Shown: positions 39,500 to 48,061, numbered from the stretch's first letter. The stretch: DNA of 64,000 nt from Mycobacteriales bacterium (GCA_013362805.1 JABFVL010000001.1:1-64000), one strand, 5' to 3'. The notes: generated from the letters alone by a model not told the origin. Translations and numbers: made by a program.

Positions 39500-40669
39500 T
39501 TACTTGGGCCATATCTGACCAACGGGCAAAGTTCGCAACGCGATCCGATCGAGTTTTCCGGAAGCCAGTTCAGGCAAGGTATCAATAATGAGCAGCTCTT
39601 TTGGGGCATGAGCGGGGCTCAGAGCTGTAGCTACCGCTTTCCTAAGGTCGGCGAAACTAACGTCAGTTTTTGTAGTGATCACCGCGACGACTCGCTGCCC
39701 CCATTCGTCGTCGTGGCGGCCAAAAATTTCGACATCTTGAATTCCTGGATATTCTGCGATGACAGCACCTATTTCACCCGCGGCGACTTTGATGCCGCCG
39801 GTGATGATGACGTCGTCGACGCGTCCGCGCACCCGCAGGTGTCCATCGGATGTGATCTCACCTACATCAGCGGTGTGGAAACCTTCGTCGGTGAAGTGTT
39901 GAGTGGTCAGCGCGGCGTTTAGGCGATAGCCGGTCGCCAGGGTGGGGCTCTTGATGACTATGCGATCTTCGTAGTCGGTGCTGATCCTGACTCCGGGCAA
40001 GGGCTCTCCGTCATATACGCAGCCACCGGCTGTTTCTGCCATGCCGTATGTGGAGGTGAGTCGTGCTCCGTGGCGTTCGGCACGTGTGCGCAACTGTTCG
40101 GGAATAGGGGCGCCACCGAGCAGGATGCGAGAGAACCGACTGAGGTCAACCTCGGCGTCCAATAGTCGAGTGAGCATGGTGGGGACAACCGAGATGAATG
40201 CGGAGGGCGTGCGGGCGACGAGTGCCGTGTCAAATTTTTGTGCTATTTCCAGTGGCGCTTGACAGAGCAGCGTCCGAACGATGATTTGAAAGCCGGCGAT
40301 GTAGTGGGCGGGCAAGGAGCACATCCACCCCATTGAGTGATCCGCGTTCAAATGTTGCAGTGTCAGGGACGCCGATGTGATGAGAGCGTCTGTACTCAGC
40401 ACCACGCCTTTGGGGCGACCGGTGGAGCCGGAGGTGCAAATCACCGCGCCTGTCTCGGGGGAGACCTCGATGCCGGGCAAGGGCGGGGCTAGGGCCCCTT
40501 GACGTGTGACAACTTTGTGCGGGCGCAAAGTCGTGAGAATTGTTTCGAGCTGGCTCGCGGGAAGCGTGGGGTCTAAGGGCAAAATCGCTGGGCCGCCGGC
40601 TAGGGCGTCTTGTATCGCCTCAACGAGGCGAGGTCCATTGGGTAGTAGGAAGGCATGCAGCTCACGCAT
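39500..40669 (-). CDS. menE: o-Succinylbenzoate-CoA ligase MenE
   Basis: Activates o-succinylbenzoate to its CoA thioester in menaquinone synthesis. About 389 residues from the ATG at 40669 (MRELHAFLLPNG). The frame extends to a TTG at 40738, but the extra codons are AT-rich and unlike MenE. The ATP loop CTSGSTGRPKGVVL, STYGMAETAGGCVY, FHTADVGEITSDGHL and RVDDVIITGGIKV are the standard motifs of the adenylate-forming superfamily, and the C-terminal Lys is in ASGKLDRIALR. The shortened N-terminal domain is usual for actinobacterial MenE. Divergent from menB, its next pathway partner. Confidence 0.93.
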   Translation of the reverse strand: MRELHAFLLPNGPRLVEAIQDALAGGPAILPLDPTLPASQLETILTTLRPHKVVTRQGALAPPLPGIEVSPETGAVICTSGSTGRPKGVVLSTDALITSASLTLQHLNADHSMGWMCSLPAHYIAGFQIIVRTLLCQAPLEIAQKFDTALVARTPSAFISVVPTMLTRLLDAEVDLSRFSRILLGGAPIPEQLRTRAERHGARLTSTYGMAETAGGCVYDGEPLPGVRISTDYEDRIVIKSPTLATGYRLNAALTTQHFTDEGFHTADVGEITSDGHLRVRGRVDDVIITGGIKVAAGEIGAVIAEYPGIQDVEIFGRHDDEWGQRVVAVITTKTDVSFADLRKAVATALSPAHAPKELLIIDTLPELASGKLDRIALRTLPVGQIWPK

Positions 40670-40875
40670 GCCCTCACGGTAGCTGGCCCGCGAAAATGAC
40701 CATTGAAAAATATCCTTGTGAGTTAATTGATTACTCAACTAATTTAAAAATTCATAAAAAAACACTTCCTCAAAAAGAGCGGAGGCCCACATCTGAAGTG
40801 CCTCGGAGTGGTGGAGCAAGAGGCGAAGGAATAATGAGACGGGCAGAAGCGGCATGACGAAACGAGGAGACCCCG
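40670..40875. promoter_or_regulatory. AT-rich divergent promoter region of menE and menB
   Basis: About 200 bases between divergent genes. The part at 40695-40790 is strikingly AT-rich, with runs of A, in a sequence otherwise near 60% GC. TGAGT at 40719-40723 and ACTCA at 40733-40737 form a small dyad inside it. An eight-codon reading frame (MRRAEAA plus stop) with GAAGGA in front ends at 40857, just before the menB ribosome-binding site. Promoters for both genes are expected here. Confidence 0.5.
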
Positions 40876-41721
40876 GTGATTCCAGCCGACGCAGAGCTAC
40901 GTGCACCTATCAAGTGGGAACGCTCAGGCGAGTACGAAGATATTTGGTACGACACGGCCGAGGGGATCGCGAAGATCACGATCAATCGTCCGGAAGTGCG
41001 AAACGCGTTTCGGCCCACAACCTTGTTCGAGTTGACTCATGCCTTCAACGAAGCTCGCGATAACCCGGAGATCGGCGCCATCATTTTGACGGGTGCCGGC
41101 GATTTGGCTTTCTGCTCCGGTGGCGACCAGCGAGTGCGTGGCGACGACGGTTACAAGGATGCCAATGGGATCGGGCGACTAAACGTGCTCGATCTGCAGG
41201 TTCAAATACGACGGACTCCCAAGCCTGTCGTGGCTATGGTCGCCGGCTACGCGATTGGTGGCGGTCACGTGTTGCATGTGTGCTGCGATCTGACGATTGC
41301 GGCGGACAACGCCCGTTTTGGCCAGACCGGCCCTCGGGTTGGTTCGTTTGACGGCGGCTACGGTTCGGGCTTGTTGGCGCGCATGGTGGGTCAGAAGAAG
41401 GCGCGCGAAATATGGTTCCTATGTCGTCAATATGACGCTCAGGAAGCTTTGGATATGGGCTTGGTCAACGCGGTGGTGCCCCTGGCTGAGCTCGAGCGTG
41501 AGACTGTGGCTTGGTGCCGCGAGATGCTCACTCATTCGCCGCTGGCTATGCGGATGCTCAAGGCCTCCTTGAATGCGGCCGACGACGGTTTGGCGGGTAT
41601 TCAACAACTGGCGGGTGACGCGACGTTGTTGTATTACCTGAGCGAGGAGGCTCAAGAGGGTCGTGACGCCTATGTGAACAAGCGCCAACCGGATTTCGGC
41701 AAGTTCCCCAAGCGTCCTTAG
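40876..41721 (+). CDS. menB: 1,4-dihydroxy-2-naphthoyl-CoA synthase MenB
   Basis: Crotonase-fold enzyme that closes the naphthoquinone ring from o-succinylbenzoyl-CoA. 281 residues from the GTG at 40876, six bases after [26 protein letters not shown]-type start, [12 protein letters not shown] near residue 78, [18 protein letters not shown] near 118 and the MenB-specific [14 protein letters not shown] near 155 are present. The C-terminal part [16 protein letters not shown] is diagnostic of MenB rather than of other crotonases. Divergent from menE. Confidence 0.96.
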   Translation: MIPADAELRAPIKWERSGEYEDIWYDTAEGIAKITINRPEVRNAFRPTTLFELTHAFNEARDNPEIGAIILTGAGDLAFCSGGDQRVRGDDGYKDANGIGRLNVLDLQVQIRRTPKPVVAMVAGYAIGGGHVLHVCCDLTIAADNARFGQTGPRVGSFDGGYGSGLLARMVGQKKAREIWFLCRQYDAQEALDMGLVNAVVPLAELERETVAWCREMLTHSPLAMRMLKASLNAADDGLAGIQQLAGDATLLYYLSEEAQEGRDAYVNKRQPDFGKFPKRP

Positions 41722-41855
41722 GAAAGCGGTTGTTGCGGAGTTGTGCGGGCGGCTCCGCAATGTACGTCCGAAATGTCGGGTATGTTCACAATTATCACAG
41801 CTTATGTATATTATCGAGTGTCATGTCGCAAAAGGCCGATGAGAGGACATTCGAC

Positions 41856-42158
41856 ATGCAGGCCATTAAGCGCACGCTCGCGTCAGTTGCCATAGTTGGT
41901 GCAATCGGCATGGGCGGTGTATTCGTATCGTCCGCGGCTTTCGCCGCGGAACCGGCGCCGATCGCACCGGCCGTGCCCGCGGTGCCCGAAGTACCTGGTG
42001 TCCCTAGCGTTCCTGGGGTTCCAGACGTGCCCAAACTACTGGAAGCTCTGCAAGACATTTGCGAGATGATTTCCGGTGGCGCGCCACAAGTGCCCGCAGT
42101 CCCAGGTGTGCCGGCCGTGCCCGCGGTACCCGCGGTGCCGGGCGTTCCCAGCCTGTAA
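41856..42158 (+). CDS. Small secreted Val-Pro-repeat protein
   Basis: A 100-residue precursor from the ATG at 41856, nine bases after GAGAGG; upstream in-frame starts lack this site. The signal peptide is at residues 1-30, with a basic head, hydrophobic core and a likely cut after SSAAFA. The mature 70 residues have two arms of Val-Pro-Xaa repeats (about 40-59 VPAVPEVPGVPSVPGVPDV, and 79-99), joined by a short amphipathic helix LLEALQDICEMISGG that holds the only Cys (C69). The VPGVP units recall elastin-like sequence and would form extended, flexible chains. I do not recognise a family. It sits inside the men block but looks unrelated to menaquinone, and ends at a strong hairpin. Confidence 0.8.
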   Translation: MQAIKRTLASVAIVGAIGMGGVFVSSAAFAAEPAPIAPAVPAVPEVPGVPSVPGVPDVPKLLEALQDICEMISGGAPQVPAVPGVPAVPAVPAVPGVPSL

Positions 42159-42167
42159 AACTCGCTC

Positions 42168-42203
42168 AGTGGTGGGGTGGGGTGCATATCCCACCCCACC
42201 ACT
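42168..42203. terminator. Hairpin terminator after the VP-repeat gene
   Basis: A perfect 14-base inverted repeat, AGTGGTGGGGTGGG at 42168-42181 and its complement at 42190-42203, with an 8-base loop. It lies nine bases after the stop codon, and the menC start is 17 bases beyond. The U tract is weak (CGTGTTT). Confidence 0.8.
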
Positions 42204-42220
42204 CGTGTTTAGCTAGACCC

Positions 42221-43168
42221 GTGCACGAGCTCGCCGTTTACTCAATCCCACTGCGGACCAGCTTTCGAGGCATCACGCATCGCGAAGGCATGATTGTCCA
42301 AGGCCCCCACGGAGTCGCGGAATTCTCACCATTCCCCGAATACAACGACCACGAAGCCGCCCGCTGGCTCGCCTGCACTCAAGAAGCCGCGCAAGGCCAT
42401 TGGCCAGTGCCAGTGCGCGACACAATCCCCGTCAACTGCATTGTGCCGGCCGTAGCGCCCGACACAGCGGCGCGCCTCGTGCGCGAAAGTGGCTGCACAA
42501 CAGCCAAAGTTAAAGTGGCTGAACGTGGGCAAAGCGAAGCGCACGACATCGACAGAGTAGAAGCCGTCCGGCACGCCCTCGGGCCACACGGCAAGCTCCG
42601 AATAGACGCCAATGGCGCATGGGACATAGACCAAGCCGTTCGGATGATTAGCAAACTCAATGGCTACGACCTTGAATACGCCGAACAACCCTGTGCCAGT
42701 GTCGATGAGCTTGCGGCCGTGCGGCGACAAGTTTCCGTCCCCATCGCCGCCGACGAATCCATTCGCCGTGCCCAAGATCCGCTCCTGGTCGCCCGAGCCC
42801 AAGCCGCCGACATAGTTGTCGTGAAAGTCCAACCACTGGGCGGAGTGCGGGCGGCGCTACGCATTGCCCAAGAATGTGGGCTTCCAGCCGTGGTTTCCTC
42901 AGCGGTAGAAACATCGGTAGGTTTGGCCGCTTCAGTTGCTCTAGCCGCCGCGTTGCCGGAACTTCCTTATGCCTGCGGTATAGGCACCATGTCATTGCTC
43001 GACGGCGACCTCGTCGAAGAGTCCCTCATACCCGTCGACGGAAATATCGCCGTACGACCAGTTGCCACCGCGCTCAACCGCCTAGACCAGTTTCGTGCCT
43101 GCGCCGAACGAGAGGCCTGGTGGCGGGCGAGGTTCAAGCGGGTTCAGCGGATAACGTTGAGTGTGTGA
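42221..43168 (+). CDS. menC: o-Succinylbenzoate synthase MenC
   Basis: Enolase-superfamily dehydratase that makes o-succinylbenzoate. 315 residues from the GTG at 42221; the longer open frame upstream runs back through the hairpin and the VP-repeat gene. The catalytic Lys is in TAKVKVAE near residue 93. The metal ligands are in RIDANGAW, YAEQPC and IAADES, and the second Lys is in IVVVKVQPLGG. This set is typical of actinobacterial MenC. The stop overlaps the menD start by GTGA, so menC and menD are translationally coupled. Confidence 0.95.
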   Translation: MHELAVYSIPLRTSFRGITHREGMIVQGPHGVAEFSPFPEYNDHEAARWLACTQEAAQGHWPVPVRDTIPVNCIVPAVAPDTAARLVRESGCTTAKVKVAERGQSEAHDIDRVEAVRHALGPHGKLRIDANGAWDIDQAVRMISKLNGYDLEYAEQPCASVDELAAVRRQVSVPIAADESIRRAQDPLLVARAQAADIVVVKVQPLGGVRAALRIAQECGLPAVVSSAVETSVGLAASVALAAALPELPYACGIGTMSLLDGDLVEESLIPVDGNIAVRPVATALNRLDQFRACAEREAWWRARFKRVQRITLSV

Positions 43169-44874
43169 ACGAAACTTCGCAGAACCCGGCGACAGTGCAA
43201 GCGGAGACAATCGTCGACGAACTTGTCCGCTGCGGGGTCGTTGAAGCTGTGCTCAGTCCCGGCTCCTGGTCCACTCCGCTCGCCTTGGCTTTCGCACGGC
43301 GAAAGGACATTCGGCTACATGTACGCATCGACGAACGCAGCGCCGCGTTTGTGGCTCTCGGGCTGACCAAAATCTCTGGACGCCCCGTGCCGGTGGTGTG
43401 CACATCCGGGAGCGCCGTCGCGAATTTTCATCCAGCCGTGATGGAAGCGGACGCGGCGCATCTGCCTTTAGTCGTGCTGACCGCCGACCGGCCACCCGAG
43501 ATGCGTTACACCGGGTCCAGTCAAACAACAGACCAGATCAAGATCTTCGGCACCTCAGTGCGGATGTTTGCCGAGCTAGGAGTGGCCGAGGCGCGTGCCG
43601 GCTCCAACGCCTACTGGCGCTCCCTGATCGCTCGGCTTATCGGCACGGCGCTCGATAGCAGTCACGGCGGCCCGGTCCACGTGAATGTCTGTTTTCGTAA
43701 GCCGTTCTTCGAATTGAGCCCAGGAAATGATTGGCCCGAATCAACAGTTGGCCGTGTTGATGGCGCACCATGGGTCAAGATCGCCTCCCACAGTTCCCCG
43801 GCTGTCGATATCGCCGCTCCGGCAAAGGGGCTACTCGTGCTCGGTGAAGGAGCGCCAGATCCAGTTGCGGCACTACTGTTCGCCGAGCACGCCGGCTGGC
43901 CCGTGATTGCCGAGCCAAACAGCGCCGGTGGGTCGCACTGGAATGGCCGCACGGGTGCGCACGCATTGAGCGCGGGCGGCGCGCTGGCTTCAGTTCCTGA
44001 GTTCCGCGCATCGCATCAGCCGGACATGGTCATAACCGTCGGAAAACCCACCTTGAACCCGGCGCTGACCGCGTGGTGTGCCACCGCGCCCGCGCACGTG
44101 GTTGTGGATCCGCGTGGACAGTGGGCGGACCCAGGCCGAGGCGCGTCCAAGGTCATTCCCGCTTTGGGGATGCCTCTTGAGGCACGGCCCGATGGGCAAT
44201 GGTTGGAATCGTGGCTACGATGCGATCGCGCCGCCAGAGCCGCGATAGATGACGCCGTGAACGGTGATGTGCTCAATGAGCCGTTGTTGGCAAGGGAACT
44301 TCTCGAGGCGATGCCAACAGATAGCTTGTTGTTTGTCGGGTCGTCCATGCCTATCCGTGATGTCAATCTGATGATGCGTCCTCGGTCCGGGGTACGGATA
44401 TGCACAAACCGAGGCGTGAGCGGTATCGATGGTGTGGTCTCTAGCGCCGTTGGCGCCGCGTTGGCACATCAGCGCGCGGGTGGTGGCCAGGCTTATGCGT
44501 TGCTCGGTGATCTCACGTTGCTGCATGATCACAACGGTTTGTTGATCGGTCCGGATGAGCCGCGTCCAGACCTGACTTTCATCGTGCCAAACAACGACGG
44601 GGGCGCGATCTTCTCCACGTTGCCGGTGTCCCAAGTGGATGCGTTTGAGCGTGTGTGGGGCACTCCGCACCGGGTCGATTTGGCCCACATGGCCGCCGCG
44701 CTGTCGGTGCCGTATCAACAATTGGGTTCAGTTGCCGAGCTTAAGGAACTGATCTCATCGGGTGAGTCGGGCATCCGATTGGCGGAGGTGCGGACCCATC
44801 GAGCTACTAACGCTGAATTGCACGAAAAGTTGGCCACGGTTGCGCGGCGTGCCGTGCTTAGTGTTCTCCACTGA
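43165..44874 (+). CDS. menD: 2-Succinyl-5-enolpyruvyl-6-hydroxy-3-cyclohexene-1-carboxylate synthase MenD
   Basis: Thiamine-diphosphate enzyme that joins isochorismate and 2-oxoglutarate in menaquinone synthesis. 569 residues from the GTG at 43165. The catalytic Glu is in VRIDERSAAFVALG near residue 55. The cofactor and metal region has GSSMPIRDVN, RGVSGIDGVVSSAVG and NNDGGAIFSTLP. One oddity: the conserved N-terminal motif SPGSRSTPL reads SPGSWSTPL here (W35), replacing an Arg known to line the substrate pocket in E. coli MenD. AEPNSAGGSHW also departs from the usual Arg-containing AEPSSxxR motif. Other motifs are intact, so loss of function is not implied. Overlaps the convergent isochorismate synthase by 17 bases. 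Confidence 0.93.
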   Translation: MNETSQNPATVQAETIVDELVRCGVVEAVLSPGSWSTPLALAFARRKDIRLHVRIDERSAAFVALGLTKISGRPVPVVCTSGSAVANFHPAVMEADAAHLPLVVLTADRPPEMRYTGSSQTTDQIKIFGTSVRMFAELGVAEARAGSNAYWRSLIARLIGTALDSSHGGPVHVNVCFRKPFFELSPGNDWPESTVGRVDGAPWVKIASHSSPAVDIAAPAKGLLVLGEGAPDPVAALLFAEHAGWPVIAEPNSAGGSHWNGRTGAHALSAGGALASVPEFRASHQPDMVITVGKPTLNPALTAWCATAPAHVVVDPRGQWADPGRGASKVIPALGMPLEARPDGQWLESWLRCDRAARAAIDDAVNGDVLNEPLLARELLEAMPTDSLLFVGSSMPIRDVNLMMRPRSGVRICTNRGVSGIDGVVSSAVGAALAHQRAGGGQAYALLGDLTLLHDHNGLLIGPDEPRPDLTFIVPNNDGGAIFSTLPVSQVDAFERVWGTPHRVDLAHMAAALSVPYQQLGSVAELKELISSGESGIRLAEVRTHRATNAELHEKLATVARRAVLSVLH

Positions 44875-46069
44875 GCGCGGCACGCATCGCGTCGAATTTC
44901 ACTTCGGTTTCCGCTAGTTCCGCGGCTGGATCAGAATCGGCGACAATGCCGCAGCCAGCGAAAAGTCGGGCCCGATCGTTGTCAATATGGGCACAGCGCA
45001 ACGCTATGCCCCATTCGCCGTTTCCTTCGGCGTTCATCCAGCCAACGGGCCCACAGTATCGGCCACGATCCATCCCCTCGGACTCTCGAATGAGGTCGAG
45101 CGCGGCCATGGTGGGGGTGCCGCACACGGCCGCGGTGGGATGCAGAGCCCCGGCAATCGCCAACGCGCTGGTGCTTTCATCGGCCAGAGTGCCGACCGCG
45201 CGAGTGGCCAAATGCTGCACGTTCGCTAGGCGCAGTAGCCACGGTTCGGCGTCTAGTTCGAGCTCTTTACACAAGGGAGCTAGCGTCTGATGCAGTGATT
45301 CCACCGATAGTTTATGTTCAATCGCATCCTTTGTGGACTCCAAAAGCGCGGTGCCCAGTGCCTCATCGATGGTCGGGTCCGCGGATCGTCGCGAAGAACC
45401 GGCAAGCAAGAGCGATTCCACTCGGATGCCATGGCGTGCGGCAAGTAGTTCGGGCGTCGCGCCAATGAGACCGTCACAGGCGAACGTGAAACAGTCAGGG
45501 AATCGGTCGGTGAGACGGCGCAGCACTTCGGACGTCACGATGGGTTGTTCGGCCCGCGCGACGACATCGCGGGCTAGCACCACTTTTTCCAACTCGGTGG
45601 TGTGAATTGCCCGCACCGCGTGAGCGACGCTATCCGTCCACTGCTCGGGCGTACTCGATCCGCTGGTGAAGTTGATGGGCGTGGGGAGGCCTTGCGCGCG
45701 GTACTTTTCGATCGGCGGTGGTTCTCCGATGCTGGTGGCCCACATCTGGCCATCGCGGCGAGTGATGCTCAGCTGGGGAACGATGAGGGTGGAGCCCGCG
45801 GTGCGCGGGTCAAAGGTGAAACTTCCGAAAGCGACGATGTCCGAACTGCCCACTTGGTTCGCGAATTCGGCGAATACCTCTTCGGCTCGCGCGAACCGGT
45901 CTGGACCAGCGGGGATGGTGAATCGCGCCGCTTCTCCTAGGCCGATGACCCCTTCGCCGTTTCGGATCCATGCCAACGGCGCCGACGGCGGAACATAGTC
46001 CAGCAGGTCAGCGGCAGGGTCGAGCGTCCACGACCGTACGGCCGAAGTACGCAAAGTCGGGGCGTTCAC
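44858..46069 (-). CDS. menF: Isochorismate synthase (MenF/EntC/DhbC type)
   Basis: Converts chorismate to isochorismate, the substrate of MenD. 403 residues of the chorismate-binding family. VVLARDVVARAE near residue 163, FTFACDGLIGATPELLAARHG near 217, the LAGSSRRSADP region near 245, GALHPTAAVCGTPT near 315 and GRYCGPVGWM near 339 are standard, and Mg-binding Glu residues follow (LAETEVKFDAMRAAL at the end). Its location beside menD favours menaquinone rather than siderophore synthesis; no siderophore genes are nearby. Convergent with menD, divergent from the TPR gene. Confidence 0.93.
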   Translation of the reverse strand: MNAPTLRTSAVRSWTLDPAADLLDYVPPSAPLAWIRNGEGVIGLGEAARFTIPAGPDRFARAEEVFAEFANQVGSSDIVAFGSFTFDPRTAGSTLIVPQLSITRRDGQMWATSIGEPPPIEKYRAQGLPTPINFTSGSSTPEQWTDSVAHAVRAIHTTELEKVVLARDVVARAEQPIVTSEVLRRLTDRFPDCFTFACDGLIGATPELLAARHGIRVESLLLAGSSRRSADPTIDEALGTALLESTKDAIEHKLSVESLHQTLAPLCKELELDAEPWLLRLANVQHLATRAVGTLADESTSALAIAGALHPTAAVCGTPTMAALDLIRESEGMDRGRYCGPVGWMNAEGNGEWGIALRCAHIDNDRARLFAGCGIVADSDPAAELAETEVKFDAMRAALSGEH

Positions 46070-46193
46070 CGCTCGTCAGCCTACGTGGGTGCGGCTAACT
46101 ATGTGAACGTGGGCGCGGTGGTGGCGATCACAGCCGATGCGTGCAATCGCCTACCTGTGCGGTCCGCGTAGAGTTTGACGAAGGAGGTGTCGG

Positions 46194-46931
46194 GTGAACA
46201 CGGGAAGAACGCAGGACCGTCAGCCGGGAAAACGGCCTGCACGGGGGCCAGCGCTGGCGCAAGATATTGATCTTAAGGAACTCGATTCGTCGGTGCGTTC
46301 CGATTTGCGGGTGCTGCCCAAAGAGCTCGCGGAACTAGTTGGCGGCCATTTGGTGATGGCGACCCGTTTGCTCGATGAGGATCCAGCGCTCGCTTTGGAA
46401 CATGCTCAGGTGGCGCGCGACAAAGCAAGCAGGCTTGCGGTCGCGAGGGAGGCCGCGGGTGTGGCCGCATATCACGCCGGCGAGTGGAAAATCGCCTTGT
46501 CGGAGCTACGCACAGCCCGACGGATGACGGGCACTGATGTCTATGTGCCGATGATTGTGGACTGTGAACGGGCGTTGGGCCGACTCGAAAAAGCGCAGGA
46601 GTCGGCGCGTGATGCGCTATCTGGCAAAGTCTCAGCCACGGTGAAAGCTGAGCTGACCATCATCTTGGCGGGCATGGCTCGTGATGCTGGCCAGCTCAAA
46701 GAAGCCGCTGACATCGTGCTGTCGGCTAATCCTGCGCAGGGCCCCAAAGAGGACTACGTCGCCCGTCTTCGTTATGTGCTGGGCGACATCTATGAAGAAC
46801 TGGGCGAGCGTGAGCAGGCTAGAACGTGGTTTGAACGGGCCGCAGATGTGGACCTTCATGGGATAACCGACGCGGGTGATCGCGTGTTGGAGCTCGACGG
46901 TTTCGCGGTAGTGGAGGACGACGAGTCGTAA
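46194..46931 (+). CDS. Tetratricopeptide-repeat protein
   Basis: A 245-residue soluble helical protein from the GTG at 46194, preceded by an almost perfect AAGGAGGT site at 46181-46188. The first 25 residues are disordered and basic (RTQDRQPGKRPARG). The rest has repeated helix pairs with TPR-like spacing (LALEHAQVARDKASRLAVA, AAYHAGEWKIALSELRTA, DIYEELGEREQARTWFERA). Function is not known; such proteins serve as binding scaffolds. A TPR gene immediately before a HAD hydrolase, SCP2 and tlyA is a common actinobacterial arrangement. Its stop overlaps the next start (TAATG). Confidence 0.85.
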   Translation: MNTGRTQDRQPGKRPARGPALAQDIDLKELDSSVRSDLRVLPKELAELVGGHLVMATRLLDEDPALALEHAQVARDKASRLAVAREAAGVAAYHAGEWKIALSELRTARRMTGTDVYVPMIVDCERALGRLEKAQESARDALSGKVSATVKAELTIILAGMARDAGQLKEAADIVLSANPAQGPKEDYVARLRYVLGDIYEELGEREQARTWFERAADVDLHGITDAGDRVLELDGFAVVEDDES

Positions 46932-47734
46932 TGGATTTCGCGCTGTCTCAATACGATGGTCTGCTCTTTGACCTCGATGGGGTGCTGGTGCATGTGAGCG
47001 ATCCTGTGCCTGGCGCCCCCGAGGCGTTGGCGAAGCTGCGCTCTGCGGGCGTGCCCATGATGTTTGTGACGAACAATGCGTCACGCACCGGGGAGCAAGT
47101 CGCACAATTGTTGGAGCGGGTCGGTATCACGGCGCATACAGATGATGTGATTACGGCCGCTCAGGCCGCCACCGCGCAGCTGGCCGATCGCTTGCCAGCG
47201 GGTGCGCGGGTGTTGGTCATTGGTTCACCAAATCTGGCCGAGGAAGTTCGCACGGTCGGGCTGACCCCGATTGCCAACGCCGATGACGATCCGGCCGCCG
47301 TATTGCAGGGGCTTGGCACAAATGTGGATTGGCCGCTGCTCGCTGAGGGCGCGGTTGCGCTGCACCGGGGCGTGTTGTGGGTGGCGACGAACGCTGATGC
47401 GACATTGCCCTCCGCGCGGGGACCATTGCCGGGCAACGGGGCGTTCGTGGCCGCATTGGCCACCGCCTCTGGGCGAACTCCCGATTCGGTGGTAGGTAAG
47501 CCTCACCCTGAGTTGCTGCGGCGGGCCGCGGAGCGCATTGGCGCCAGCCGCCCGTTGATGGTGGGCGACAGGCTGGACACCGATATCGCCGGGGCGAAAG
47601 CCGCCGGGTTTGACAGTGCATTGGTGCTGACGGGGGCGACGAGCCAGGAGCAGGCAGCTCACGCATCCGATCACCAGCGGCCCACATTTGTTTTCGCCGA
47701 TGTGAGCGCGCTGGTGCACGGTCAGGACCTATAG
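46931..47734 (+). CDS. HAD-superfamily hydrolase, subfamily IIA (NagD-like)
   Basis: A 267-residue phosphatase of the HAD-IIA group. The nucleophile motif is LLFDLDGVLVH near residue 11, followed by the motif II region MFVTNNASRTG. A C2-type cap covers about residues 80-180, and motif III/IV is VGKPHPELLRRAA with VGDRLDTDIAGAKAAG. All four HAD motifs are intact. Relatives act on sugar phosphates, glycerol phosphate or nucleotides; the substrate cannot be told. Overlaps the TPR gene by one base and the convergent SCP2 gene by six. Confidence 0.92.
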   Translation: MDFALSQYDGLLFDLDGVLVHVSDPVPGAPEALAKLRSAGVPMMFVTNNASRTGEQVAQLLERVGITAHTDDVITAAQAATAQLADRLPAGARVLVIGSPNLAEEVRTVGLTPIANADDDPAAVLQGLGTNVDWPLLAEGAVALHRGVLWVATNADATLPSARGPLPGNGAFVAALATASGRTPDSVVGKPHPELLRRAAERIGASRPLMVGDRLDTDIAGAKAAGFDSALVLTGATSQEQAAHASDHQRPTFVFADVSALVHGQDL

Positions 47735-48061
47735 CAGAGAGCGAAGTTTCAACAAATCCATGAAGCTGGCGTCTACTTTGAGTTTGCCCGATGCCCAAGC
47801 ATTGGCGAAGTTCAGCTCGCCGTTGGACAGAGCCACCAAATCGTCGCTGTTCGCGGTGAGAGTGATTTGCGCGTCTTCATCCGTGCCATCGGTGATGTCT
47901 TGCAGTTTCCCTTCGGCGAGTCGACCGTGAAAACCGGTGCCCAGGTCGGGAATGTTGGTGGATACGGAGCGCTCTAGGGTCGATTCTTGGCTGCCAGACT
48001 TCTTTTCAATGGCCGCGGCGAGGCGTTCCAATGCCGCGCGGGTTTCTTCGATCGTCGCCAT
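47729..48061 (-). CDS. SCP2 sterol-binding domain protein
   Basis: A single-domain 110-residue protein of the SCP-2 fold, which binds lipids in a hydrophobic tunnel. The pattern GTGFHGRLAEGKLQDITDG, then ITLTANSDDLVALSNGELNFANAWASG, then KLKVDASFMDLLKLRSLL is characteristic. The lipid ligand is unknown. It is read against its neighbours and converges on the HAD gene, a placement also seen in other actinobacteria between a HAD hydrolase and tlyA. Confidence 0.88.
   Translation of the reverse strand: MATIEETRAALERLAAAIEKKSGSQESTLERSVSTNIPDLGTGFHGRLAEGKLQDITDGTDEDAQITLTANSDDLVALSNGELNFANAWASGKLKVDASFMDLLKLRSLL

Noticed and set aside
40670-40738. TTG start giving MenE an extra 23 residues
   Set aside because: The added codons are AT-rich promoter-like sequence, with no ribosome-binding site.
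40833-40857. Eight-codon frame MRRAEAA before menB as a leader peptide gene
   Set aside because: It has a plausible ribosome-binding site but no attenuator structure; kept only as a note in the promoter entry.
41960-42150. Repetitive DNA that could suggest a CRISPR or satellite array
   Set aside because: The repeats are codon-level Val-Pro repeats in an open frame with a signal peptide; units are too short and irregular for CRISPR.
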